Origin: Umezawaea endophytica
GTDB lineage: Bacteria; Actinomycetota; Actinomycetes; Mycobacteriales; Pseudonocardiaceae
NCBI RefSeq assembly: GCF_025061645.1
Contig: NZ_JANYMP010000023.1
Span: 1-64,000 of the forward strand
Length of the DNA stretch: 64,000 bases
Direction: 5' to 3'
A model generated the notes under the pieces. The model worked only from the letters and a program-made list of their open reading frames with translations, was not told where the DNA came from and did no database searches. Of this stretch, positions 37,570 to 45,207 are shown in pieces. The position numbers were made by a program, and so were the translations under genes. The number at the start of each line of letters is the position of its first letter. Within the stretch, counting starts at the first letter, position 1.

Positions 37570-38295
37570 ATGTCAGACGTGGACGGAGAACTCCTGACCG
37601 GAGGCGGTCTGAACGAGGTCGTGCGGATCGGTTCGACGGTGCGCAGGCCCGCCGGTCCGTGGGCCCCGCGGGTGCACGAGCTGTTGCGGCGCTTGGCACC
37701 GCTGGGGTTCGTGCCGGAGGTGCACGGGATCGACCCCCAGGGTCGGGAGGTGCTGTCGTACCTGCCGGGTGAGGTTGGCCACCCGCCGATCCCCGTCGGG
37801 TTGCGGGGCGACGCGACGCTGGTCGCCTACGCGCGGATGCTGCGGCGGCTGCACGACGCGTCCGTGCCGCTGGTGGGCACCTCGGGCTGGCAGTTCCCCG
37901 CGCGGGAGCCCGCGGAGGTCGTCTGCCACGGCGACCTCGCGCCGTACAACGTGGTGTTCGCCGACGGCCTGCCCGTCGGGGTGATCGACTGGGACACCGC
38001 CCACCCCGCGCCCCGGTGGTGGGACGTGGCCTACGCGGTCTACTGCCTGGCACCGTTCTCACCCGAGTGGGGCACGCCCGCGGAGCAGTGGCGGCGGGCC
38101 TCGCTGTTCTGCTCGGAGTACGGCTGTTCGAGTGAAGGCCTGGCCGACCACGTGCTGGAGCGGTTGGCGGACATGGTGCGGGCCATCAGGGAGGACCCGG
38201 CTTTCCACGTCCAGCGCGCCGAACGGCACGACGAGCACTACCTGTCCCACGCGGAGCACGTCCGCGCCAGTCGGGCCGCACTGGCATACCGTTGA
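37570..38295 (+). CDS. Aminoglycoside phosphotransferase (APH)-family protein
   Basis: 241 residues. Kinase-like APH fold: [42 protein letters not shown] contains the catalytic HGDxxxxN and metal-binding IDWD motifs. The N-terminal lobe is short and lacks a clear nucleotide loop, as in many APH/choline-kinase-like proteins of unknown substrate. Drug resistance cannot be concluded. ATG start nine bases from the guaA start on the other strand. The last codons contain the -10 element of the aldehyde dehydrogenase gene. Confidence 0.88.
   Translation: MSDVDGELLTGGGLNEVVRIGSTVRRPAGPWAPRVHELLRRLAPLGFVPEVHGIDPQGREVLSYLPGEVGHPPIPVGLRGDATLVAYARMLRRLHDASVPLVGTSGWQFPAREPAEVVCHGDLAPYNVVFADGLPVGVIDWDTAHPAPRWWDVAYAVYCLAPFSPEWGTPAEQWRRASLFCSEYGCSSEGLADHVLERLADMVRAIREDPAFHVQRAERHDEHYLSHAEHVRASRAALAYR
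38287..38292 (+). promoter_or_regulatory. -10 element of the aldehyde dehydrogenase gene (leaderless)
   Basis: TACCGT ends seven bases before ATG 38300 and lies across the end of the APH gene. No ribosome site precedes the ATG. Confidence 0.5.
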
Positions 38296-38299
38296 CGGC

Positions 38300-39745
38300 A
38301 TGGACGCGATCACTCCTCAGCCCCGGCCCTGCTGGATCGCAGGCCACCCCGAACAGGGTGTGCGGGAGATCACCGTGCACCACCCGTACGACGGGACGGA
38401 GGTGGCGACGGTCGCCGTTCCCGGTCCCGAGCAGGTCGAACGCGCCGTAGCGGCGGCCGCCGCCGTGGCGAAGGAGTTCCGGCAGACACCCGCGCACGTC
38501 CGGGCCACCGCCCTGGAGCACGTGTCGCGGGCGTTGGGCGAGCGGATCGAGGAGATCGCCGAGACGATCACCGCGGAGAACGGGAAGCCGCTGAAGTGGG
38601 CCGAGATCGAGGTCCGGCGAGCCGTCAGCGTGTTCAAGTTCGCCGCGGAGGAGGCCCGGCGCGGTGGTGGTGACCTCCAGCGGCTGGACACCGACGCGAA
38701 CGGCGTCGGGCGGATGGCGCTCGTCCGCCGCGTCCCCCGCGGGCCGGTGCTGGCCGTGGCGCCGTTCAACTTCCCGCTGAACCTGGTGGCGCACAAGGTC
38801 GCGCCCGCGCTGGCCGTCGGGGCGCCGGTGATCGTGAAACCCGCCTCGGCCACGCCGCTGTCCGCGCTGCTGCTGGGTGAGCTGCTGGCCGAGACGGACC
38901 TGCCGGACGGCGTGTTCTCGGTCCTGCCGGTCAAGGGCGGGGACATGGAGTCGTTGGTGACCGATCCCCGGCTGCCGGTGATCTCGTTCACCGGGTCCAC
39001 CGGGGTCGGGTGGTCGTTGATGGAGTCCGCGCCGCGCAAGCACGTGGTGATGGAGCTGGGGTCGAACAGCGCGGCGATCGTGTGCGCCGACTGGGACGAC
39101 CTGGACCAGGCGGCCTCGCGGATCGCCACCTTCGGGAACTACCAGGCCGGGCAGTCGTGCATCGCCGTGCAGCGGGTGGTCGTGGACCGGGCCGTGGCGG
39201 ACGACTTCGTGCCGAAGCTGGTGGCGGCCGTGGCGGCGTTGAAGACCGGCGACCCCCACGACCCCGAGGTCGAGGTCGGGCCGCTGATCGACGAGGACAA
39301 CGCCGTGCGGGTGAAGGAGTGGATCGACGAGGCGATCTCCCTCGGCGCGAAGCTGCACGTCGGCGGCGGGCGGTCCGGGACCACCGTGGAACCGACCGTG
39401 CTGGAGGGCGTCCCCGACGACGCCGCGGTGTGGCGCCAAGAGGTCTTCGGGCCCGTGCTGGTCGTGTCGGTGGTCGACGGGACCACCGAGGCCTTCGCCG
39501 CCGCCAACGACTCGGAGTACGGGTTGCAGGCCGGGGTGTTCACGCGGGACGTGAAGGTGGCCTTCGCCGCGGCGGCCGAGCTGGAGGTCGGCGGGGTGAT
39601 CGTGGGGGACGTGCCGTCCTACCGGGCCGACCAGATGCCGTACGGCGGGGTGAAGGGCTCGGGGACCGGGCGCGAAGGGGTGAAGTCGGCCATGGAGGAC
39701 TTCACGGAGGAGCGGACGATGGTGCTGACGGGGATCCAGTTGTAG
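38300..39745 (+). CDS. NAD(P)-dependent aldehyde dehydrogenase
   Basis: 481 residues. ALDH superfamily: APFNFPLNLVAHKVAPALAVG (active-site Asn), VIVKPASATPLSALLLGELL (cofactor Lys), SFTGSTGVGWSLMES, general-base Glu in VVMELGSNSAAIV and nucleophile Cys in NYQAGQSCIAVQRV; C-terminal EVFGPVLVV and ADQMPYGGVKGSGTGREG. The set and the GxGREG end fit the group of succinate-semialdehyde/lactaldehyde/glyceraldehyde-type dehydrogenases; substrate not assignable. Probable leaderless start. Confidence 0.94.
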   Translation: MDAITPQPRPCWIAGHPEQGVREITVHHPYDGTEVATVAVPGPEQVERAVAAAAAVAKEFRQTPAHVRATALEHVSRALGERIEEIAETITAENGKPLKWAEIEVRRAVSVFKFAAEEARRGGGDLQRLDTDANGVGRMALVRRVPRGPVLAVAPFNFPLNLVAHKVAPALAVGAPVIVKPASATPLSALLLGELLAETDLPDGVFSVLPVKGGDMESLVTDPRLPVISFTGSTGVGWSLMESAPRKHVVMELGSNSAAIVCADWDDLDQAASRIATFGNYQAGQSCIAVQRVVVDRAVADDFVPKLVAAVAALKTGDPHDPEVEVGPLIDEDNAVRVKEWIDEAISLGAKLHVGGGRSGTTVEPTVLEGVPDDAAVWRQEVFGPVLVVSVVDGTTEAFAAANDSEYGLQAGVFTRDVKVAFAAAAELEVGGVIVGDVPSYRADQMPYGGVKGSGTGREGVKSAMEDFTEERTMVLTGIQL

Positions 39746-39750
39746 GTGCC

Positions 39751-39829
39751 GGGGTTGGGCGGGCCGGGTTGGCGCACCGGTTCCGGCGGCGGGGTTGGGC
39801 GGGCCGGGTGGCGCTCCGGTTTCACCGGC
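39751..39829 (+). repeat. Two tandem 40-bp G-rich repeats (G-quadruplex type)
   Basis: Units 39751-39790 and 39791-39829 share GGGGTTGGGCGGGCCGGG and then GGCGC(A/T)CCGGTT. Each unit has four runs of three or more G with 1-2-base loops on the plus strand, a textbook quadruplex pattern. It lies just after the aldehyde dehydrogenase stop, facing the convergent flavin hydroxylase gene. It may act in transcription termination. Confidence 0.7.
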
Positions 39830-39884
39830 GGGGCCGGGAAGCCGGGTTTCCCGGCCGGCTCCGGCGACCGGTCGGGCTGGTGTC

Positions 39885-41168
39885 CTACGCCCAGCCGGTG
39901 GCGCGGCGGTGGGCTGCCGGGGTGGCCGTGCGGGCGGCGCGGTGGCCGTCCGGGCGGAGCAGGGTGCCGTCGGGGAGTGCGGTGAAGTCCGGGCCGCACC
40001 AGCGGCTGTTCGGTTGCAGCGCGCCGTCGCAGTCCGGGGTGGTCAGCGGTGAGTCCCGGTACTCGTGCGGGGTGAAGAGCTTGCCCGAGTCGATGTCCTT
40101 GCGCGTCGCCAGTGCTCTCGCGCGGTGGGCGCGTTCTTCCGGTGTCCTCGGTGCCAGGAAGCGCATGGTGTTCCCGGTGACCCGCAGGTTCTCGTCCGCC
40201 GCGGCGCCGCGTTCCCGGTCGTAGGACGCCAGCAGGGCCGGGCCCGCCTCACCCCTGCGGTCGAAGGCGATCTTCCAGGCGGCGTTGTCGGCGTCGCAGA
40301 TGCCCGAGTTGAGGCCCCTGGCGCCGAACGGGCTCATGACGTGGGCCGCGTCGCCCGCCAGCAGGACCCGGCCCTGGCGGAGGGTGCCCGCCCTGCGCTG
40401 GTGGAAGCGGTAGGTGGAGTGCCACACGACCTCGTACTCGCGCGTGCCGACGATGGCCTCCACGTGGTCCGCGGTGAGGTCGACGCCCGGCGGCACCTGC
40501 CAGTCGATGCGCCAGACACCGCCCGGCTGCGGGTGCAGGAGCACCTGGCGGCCGGGGTTCCACGGCGGGTCGAAGTAGAAGCGGCGTTCCGGAGGGCCGT
40601 CCGACAGGTCGACGGCCACGTCGGCGATGAGGAAGCGGTCGTCGAAGGAGTAGCCGTCGAAGCTGATGCCCAGCAGCTTCCGGACGGTCGAGTGCGCGCC
40701 ATCCGCTGCCACGCAGTGGGTTCCGGTGACCGTACAGTCCACAGTGGACACGTGGACGCCAGCGCCGTCCTGGGTCAGCGCCGTCACCTCCGCGCCGTAG
40801 CGGAGGTCGATCAGGGGCTGGGCGCGCACCCGCTCCTCCAGCAGGCGCTCCACGACCGTCTGCGGGGTGTTCACGAACGGGGGGAAGTCGTCACCGGTCG
40901 ACTCGGGGAACTCGGTGGTCAGCACTTCCTCGTCGCGGTGGAAGGTGCGGCCCCGGTACCAGGTGACGCCCGCCGCCGCCACGGCCCGGCCCGCGCCGAC
41001 GCGGTCGAGGACATCCAGGACGTCGCGCTGCACGCAGATCGACCTGCTGCCCGCGGCGGTCCGCTCCTCGGCCGCTTCCAGCACCACGCTCGGAACGCCC
41101 GCCCTGGCCAGCAGCAGTGCCGCGGTGAGACCCACCGGGCCCGCGCCGACGACGACCACCGGGGTCAT
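39885..41168 (-). CDS. FAD-dependent aromatic hydroxylase (MhpA/PheA-type)
   Basis: 427 residues. Group A flavoprotein monooxygenase: VVVVGAGPVGLTAALLLARAG (FAD dinucleotide loop), CVAADGAHSTVRKLLGISFDGYSF (DG motif) and GRVLLAGDAAHVMSPFGARGLNSGICDADNAAWKI (GD motif). Best compared with 3-(3-hydroxyphenyl)propionate and related phenolic hydroxylases, but shorter, without the thioredoxin-like C-terminal domain; the last 50 residues are Ala/Arg-rich. ATG overlaps the MBL hydrolase stop by four bases, so it is the last gene of a three-gene operon starting with the GMC oxidoreductase. Confidence 0.9.
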   Translation of the reverse strand: MTPVVVVGAGPVGLTAALLLARAGVPSVVLEAAEERTAAGSRSICVQRDVLDVLDRVGAGRAVAAAGVTWYRGRTFHRDEEVLTTEFPESTGDDFPPFVNTPQTVVERLLEERVRAQPLIDLRYGAEVTALTQDGAGVHVSTVDCTVTGTHCVAADGAHSTVRKLLGISFDGYSFDDRFLIADVAVDLSDGPPERRFYFDPPWNPGRQVLLHPQPGGVWRIDWQVPPGVDLTADHVEAIVGTREYEVVWHSTYRFHQRRAGTLRQGRVLLAGDAAHVMSPFGARGLNSGICDADNAAWKIAFDRRGEAGPALLASYDRERGAAADENLRVTGNTMRFLAPRTPEERAHRARALATRKDIDSGKLFTPHEYRDSPLTTPDCDGALQPNSRWCGPDFTALPDGTLLRPDGHRAARTATPAAHRRATGWA

Positions 41169-42124
41169 TGGAGTGCCGCCCAGACCTCACGATCGCGTTG
41201 CGCGGTCCAGATCTTCGGCCAGTCGACGCCGTCGCACTCGTCCCAGTAGCGCTGCACGTCGAACGGCAGGCAGTGCTCGAAGATGGGCCAGCCGCCGAAG
41301 CGCGGGGCGAGAGCGGCGTGGGCCGCCCGGAACGCCTCCTGGAGGGTGCCGCCGCGGCCGTGGACGGTGCCGACGGTGCGGCGCAGCTCGTTCAGGAAGT
41401 GCCTGCTCTGGGCGATGGCGGCGTCCACCTCCGCCCGCCCGCGCGCCACGGCGCCCCGGCCGCCGACCAGCACCTCGGCGCCGAGCGCGGCCACGTTGTC
41501 CAAAGTGGACGTCGCCCAGTCGTCGTGGAAGGCGTCACCGGTGTAGAGGGCGGCGCGGGACTCGACCAGGTCGCCCGCGAACAGGATCCGTTGCTGGGGA
41601 AGCCATCCGACGATGTCGCCCGCCGTGTGGCCGCGGCCGAGGTACCTCAGTTCGAGGTCGCCGCGGTCGCCGCCCAGCGGGATCGTGAGGCGGTCGGAGA
41701 AGGTCATGGTGGGCCAGGTGAGGCCGGGGATGGTGTCCGGTTCGAGGAACAGCCGCGGCATGCGGCCGAGTTCGCTGTCCCAGTCCTGCCTGCCGCGTTC
41801 GGCGATCAGCGCCCTGGTGCGCTCGTGGGCGATGACCACGTCGGCGTCGAACGCGCTCGCGCCCAGCGTCCGGACGGCGTGGTAGTGGCTGAGGACCAGG
41901 TAGCGCACGGGTTTGCCGGTGCGCTCGCGCAACCGGGCCAGCCAGGACCGGGCCGCGGCCGGGGTCGCTCGGGCCTCGAAGCAGACCAGGAAGTCCTCGG
42001 CCTCGACCGCTCCCACGTTCGGGTCGCCTTCGGCGGTGAGCGCGTGGACGCCGTCGGCGAGGGTGACGAACTCCTCGTCCTTCGGCGCCAGGTCGGTGCT
42101 GGACGCGAACGGCTTCGTACCCAT
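41165..42124 (-). CDS. Metallo-beta-lactamase-fold hydrolase with altered metal motif
   Basis: 319 residues. MBL fold: YLVLSHYHAVRTLGASAF stands where HxHxDH is expected, keeping the first two His but with Val/Arg at the Asp/His positions. Later LRYLGRGHTAGDIVGWLPQQRILFAGDLVES gives the third His and the bridging Asp. A mononuclear metal site or altered chemistry is likely. Middle gene of the GMC-MBL-flavin hydroxylase operon: starts ten bases after the GMC stop and overlaps the hydroxylase start by four. The pathway may be catabolism of a cyclic or aromatic substrate (inference). Confidence 0.85.
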   Translation of the reverse strand: MGTKPFASSTDLAPKDEEFVTLADGVHALTAEGDPNVGAVEAEDFLVCFEARATPAAARSWLARLRERTGKPVRYLVLSHYHAVRTLGASAFDADVVIAHERTRALIAERGRQDWDSELGRMPRLFLEPDTIPGLTWPTMTFSDRLTIPLGGDRGDLELRYLGRGHTAGDIVGWLPQQRILFAGDLVESRAALYTGDAFHDDWATSTLDNVAALGAEVLVGGRGAVARGRAEVDAAIAQSRHFLNELRRTVGTVHGRGGTLQEAFRAAHAALAPRFGGWPIFEHCLPFDVQRYWDECDGVDWPKIWTAQRDREVWAALQ

Positions 42125-42133
42125 GCGCCAAGG

Positions 42134-43852
42134 CTAGCGAGAATCGACCCGCACGACGGTCAACCTGAGCGCGCCGGGCGCCGACGCCGGAACGGCGGGC
42201 GTTCGCGGTGCGACAGGCGCGAGGCGCCGGTAGTCCGCCCCCTGCTCCGGCCGCTGGTCGGTCTCGCCCTTGTTGGGCCACAGCGCGAACGCGCGTTCCG
42301 CCTGGGCGGTGATGGTCAGGCTCGGGTTGACGCCCAGGTTCGCCGAGATGGCCGCGCCGTCGACCACGGACAGGCCGGGGTAGTTGTGGACGCGGTGGTA
42401 CGGGTCGATGACGCCGTGCTCGGCGTCCTCGCCGATCGGGCAGCCGCCGATGAAGTGCGCGGTCAGCGGGATGTTCACCAGCTCGCCCCACGTGCCGCCG
42501 GGGGTGCCGCCGATGTGCTCGGCGGTCAGCACGTTCGCGCGGTGGCCCGCCGGGATGAACGTCGGGTTCGGCTCGCCGTGGCCCTGGCGGGAGCTGAGCC
42601 GGTGCCGCCCGAACAGGCCGCGCTTCGCGAACGTGGTGATCGAGTTGTCGAGGCTCTGCATGACCAGCAGGATCAGCGACCGCTCGCTCCACCGCTTCAC
42701 CGACAGCAGCCGCACCAGGCGGCGCGGGTGGCGGACGGCCTGGCCGAGGAACTGGAGGAATCGGGGCGTGCCGGACGCGCCGTCCGTGGCGAGGGTCTGG
42801 AGCAGGCCCATCGCGTTGCTGCCCTTGCCGTACCGGCACGGCTCGATGTGGGTGATCGCGTCCGGGTGGAACGACGACGTGATCGCCACACCGCTGGTGA
42901 AGTCGCGGTCCGGGTCGACGGTCGGCCGGGCGGCGCCGACGATCGACTCCGAGTTCGTCCTGGTCAGCTCCCCCAGCCTCGGCGACAGCGCGGGCAGCGT
43001 CCCGTCGGCGCGCAGCCGGTGCAGCAACTGCTGGGTGCCCCAGGTGCCCGCCGCGAGCACGACCCGGCCGGCGGTGATCGTGCGCTTCCCCTTGCGCAGG
43101 GTCGTCCCGGTGCGCTGGGTGCTGATCTCCCAGGTGTCGCCGACCTGCTTGACGCCGGTGACGGTGGTCATCGGCAGCACCTTCGCGCCGCCGCGTTCCG
43201 CGAGGTGGAGGTAGTTCTTGACCAGCGTGTTCTTCGCGCCGACGCGGCAGCCGGACATGCAGGAGCCGCACTCCGTGCAGCCCGTCCGCTCCGGCCCGGC
43301 GCCGCCGAAGTACGGGTCGGCGGCCTTCACCCCCGGCTCGCCGAAGTACACGCCGACCGGCGTCGGGTGGTAGCTGTCGGCCACGCCCATGTCGGCCGCG
43401 ACCTGCCGCATGACCACGTCGGCGGGCGTCGTGGTCGGGTTGGTGACGACGCCCAGCATCCGGCTCGCCTGGTCGTAGAACGGCGAGAGCTCGGCCTCCC
43501 AGTCGGTGATGTGCGCCCACTGCCGGTCCGCGAAGAACGGCTTGAGCGGCCGGTACAGCGTGTTCGCGTACACCAGCGACCCGCCGCCGACACCCGCGCC
43601 AGCGAGCACCATGACGTTGCGGAGCAGGTGGATGCGCTGGATCCCGAAGCAGCCGAGCTTCGGCGCCCACAGGTACTTGCGCAGGTCCCACGACGTCTCG
43701 GCGAACTCGTCGTCGGCGAACCGCCGCCCGGCCTCCACGACGGCGACCCGGTAGCCCTTCTCCGTCAGCCGCAGCGCCGCGACGCTGCCGCCGAACCCGG
43801 AGCCGACCACGACGACGTCGAAGTCCACGTTGTTACCGGCGAGTTCACCCAT
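42134..43852 (-). CDS. GMC-family oxidoreductase, ChoD-like, with Cys cluster
   Basis: 572 residues. FAD-binding start VVVVGSGFGGSVAALRLTEKGYRVAVVEAG, GAGVGGGSLVYANTLYRP, and the C-terminal GMC block (GLSVVDGAAISANLGVNPSLTITAQAERAF). Between them, residues near 187-202 read CTECGSCMSGCRVGAKNTL, a CxxCxxCxxxC pattern like a [4Fe-4S] site. The context and sequence match Rv3409c (ChoD), named as a cholesterol oxidase though its true substrate is debated. First gene of an operon with the MBL hydrolase and flavin hydroxylase. Confidence 0.9.
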   Translation of the reverse strand: MGELAGNNVDFDVVVVGSGFGGSVAALRLTEKGYRVAVVEAGRRFADDEFAETSWDLRKYLWAPKLGCFGIQRIHLLRNVMVLAGAGVGGGSLVYANTLYRPLKPFFADRQWAHITDWEAELSPFYDQASRMLGVVTNPTTTPADVVMRQVAADMGVADSYHPTPVGVYFGEPGVKAADPYFGGAGPERTGCTECGSCMSGCRVGAKNTLVKNYLHLAERGGAKVLPMTTVTGVKQVGDTWEISTQRTGTTLRKGKRTITAGRVVLAAGTWGTQQLLHRLRADGTLPALSPRLGELTRTNSESIVGAARPTVDPDRDFTSGVAITSSFHPDAITHIEPCRYGKGSNAMGLLQTLATDGASGTPRFLQFLGQAVRHPRRLVRLLSVKRWSERSLILLVMQSLDNSITTFAKRGLFGRHRLSSRQGHGEPNPTFIPAGHRANVLTAEHIGGTPGGTWGELVNIPLTAHFIGGCPIGEDAEHGVIDPYHRVHNYPGLSVVDGAAISANLGVNPSLTITAQAERAFALWPNKGETDQRPEQGADYRRLAPVAPRTPAVPASAPGALRLTVVRVDSR

Positions 43853-43901
43853 GTACCCGAGAGTAGGGGTTACCTCCGGTAACGCCTAGATCCGAACCGG
43901 T

Positions 43902-44132
43902 TCAGAGCCCGTGGCTGTCGAGCCACGCCAACAGCGGCGGGGCCAGCCAGAACAGCACCAGCCAGGCCAGCAGCGCGACGGCGGCCACCGCCGCCACGAC
44001 CAGCGCGACCACCGATCCGGCGAAGCCCGCGCGGCTGTCCCTCGCCGCTGACGGCTCGTCGTGCCCCGCCTCCGCGTCCGCCTCGGTGTCGGTGTCGCCT
44101 TCAGCCAGTCCCAGCTCGACCAGGTCGTCCAC
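43902..44132 (-). CDS. Small single-pass membrane protein
   Basis: 76 residues from GTG 44132, which has AGGAAGG five bases upstream; the frame extends 23 codons further without a site. An acidic start (EGDTDTEADAEAGHDE) is followed by one membrane segment (SVVALVVAAVAAVALLAWLVLFWLAPPLL). No family recognised. It lies just upstream of the GMC oxidoreductase gene on the same strand. Confidence 0.6.
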   Translation of the reverse strand: MDDLVELGLAEGDTDTEADAEAGHDEPSAARDSRAGFAGSVVALVVAAVAAVALLAWLVLFWLAPPLLAWLDSHGL

Positions 44133-44342
44133 GTAGCCCTTCCTCGGTTTTGGTCCAGTCCCGCCGCGCAGTCTACCGAGGGGCGCGCGGCGCAAGATCA
44201 TCTAGCGGGTGGTGGGCCGCGCGGTCGGGCGTGCTACCGGGTGGGAAGGGTCCGGCGGAAATATTCTGCTCCCCGTGTCGATCCGGCCGGTGCCCGTTCG
44301 ACGCGTCGGTGAAAGCCACCCGGACCACCAGGGAGTTCGAAG

Positions 44343-44771
44343 ATGCGTTTCATGGTTCTGATCAAGGCCACGCCCGAGACCGAAGCGGGTGTGCTGCCGA
44401 GCGAGCGGCTGCTCACCGAGATGGGCGCGTTCAACGAGAAGCTGGTCAACGCCGGTGTGCTGCTGGCGGGAGAGGGCCTGCTCGACAGCTCGAAGGGCGC
44501 GCGGGTCAAGTTCTCGGCGTCGGGCACGACGGTCGTCGACGGGCCGTTCACCGAGACGAAGGAGCTGATCGCCGGGTTCTGGATGCTCGACGTGAAGTCG
44601 AGGGACGAGGCGGTCGAGTGGGTGCGGCAGGTCCCCAACCCGGACGGGCAGGAGTCCGAGATCGAGATCCGCCAGGTGTTCGAGGCCGCCGACTTCGGCG
44701 ACAACCTCACCCCGGAACTGCTCGAAGCCGAGGGGAACCTCCGCCGAAGGGCCGCTGAGCAGCGGAAATAG
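44343..44771 (+). CDS. YciI-family (DGPF-domain) protein
   Basis: 142 residues. RFMVLIKATPETEAGVLPSERLLTEMGAFNEKLVNAGVLLAGEGL and VVDGPFTETKELIAGFWMLDVKSRDEAVEWV match the DGPF/YCII family, which in other actinobacteria often accompanies an ECF sigma factor. No sigma gene is adjacent here. Biochemical role unknown; the ferredoxin-like fold with a conserved His/Asp suggests a small enzyme. GGGAG eight bases before the ATG. Confidence 0.9.
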   Translation: MRFMVLIKATPETEAGVLPSERLLTEMGAFNEKLVNAGVLLAGEGLLDSSKGARVKFSASGTTVVDGPFTETKELIAGFWMLDVKSRDEAVEWVRQVPNPDGQESEIEIRQVFEAADFGDNLTPELLEAEGNLRRRAAEQRK

Positions 44772-44797
44772 GACTCCGCGACCTTCGCGGGTGGGGT

Positions 44798-44813
44798 TCA
44801 CCCCACCGGGTGA
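44798..44813. promoter_or_regulatory. BldM-box-like palindrome (or hairpin)
   Basis: TCACCC-CACC-GGGTGA, extended to GTTCACCC/GGGTGAAC. The 6-4-6 layout equals that reported for BldM homodimer targets in Streptomyces, from memory TCACCC-N4-GGGTGA. A bldM-like gene lies 6 kb away. It is also able to form an 8-bp hairpin after the YciI gene, so a terminator is the alternative reading. Confidence 0.4.
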
Positions 44814-44893
44814 ACGGGGTAACGGCGTCGGCGGGCGCCCGATGTGGACTCGTGAGATCCCCATCGACAGACGAGCACGCAGGACGGCCGCCG

Positions 44894-45151
44894 ATGCCCC
44901 ACCCCACGCGCACCACCGCCCGGACGCTCCGGGCCCTCGCCGCCGTCGGACTGGCGCTGGTCGCCGCGTGCTCCACGCCGAAGGGGACAGGCGGGTCTTC
45001 TGCGCCCAGTTCGGCGGCGACCAGCGTGACACCCGCCCCGGCCACGGCTCACCGGGCCGACCTCGTTCCTCAGGGCTTCGCCGCCGGGGGCGTGTCCACC
45101 GTCGACCGGTCGGTCGCCCCGAGCCGCGGTCGGGTGTGGCAGGCCAGGTGA
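44894..45151 (+). CDS. Putative small lipoprotein
   Basis: 85 residues from ATG 44894. The signal sequence TLRALAAVGLALVAAC ends in a lipobox LVAAC, so the protein would be lipidated at Cys and exported. The rest is Ser/Ala/Thr-rich and ends GRVWQAR. No family recognised. The frame continues upstream but without an initiation site. A BldM-like palindrome lies about 90 bases before the start. Confidence 0.5.
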   Translation: MPHPTRTTARTLRALAAVGLALVAACSTPKGTGGSSAPSSAATSVTPAPATAHRADLVPQGFAAGGVSTVDRSVAPSRGRVWQAR

Positions 45152-45161
45152 GCGGGCACGG

Positions 45162-45193
45162 CTGTGGGCGCCTCCCGGAGGAAGCGCCCACAG
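45162..45193. terminator. Terminator between convergent lipoprotein gene and guaB3
   Basis: CTGTGGGCGC (45162-45171) pairs with GCGCCCACAG (45184-45193); the 12-base loop can form a further CTCC/GGAG pair. Confidence 0.7.
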
Positions 45194-45207
45194 AGGTCCA
45201 CCCCGGT

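Noticed and set aside
37570-38295. Aminoglycoside resistance gene
   Set aside because: Only the generic HGDxxxxN and IDWD motifs of the APH superfamily are present; the family is mostly of other function and there is no sign of recent transfer.
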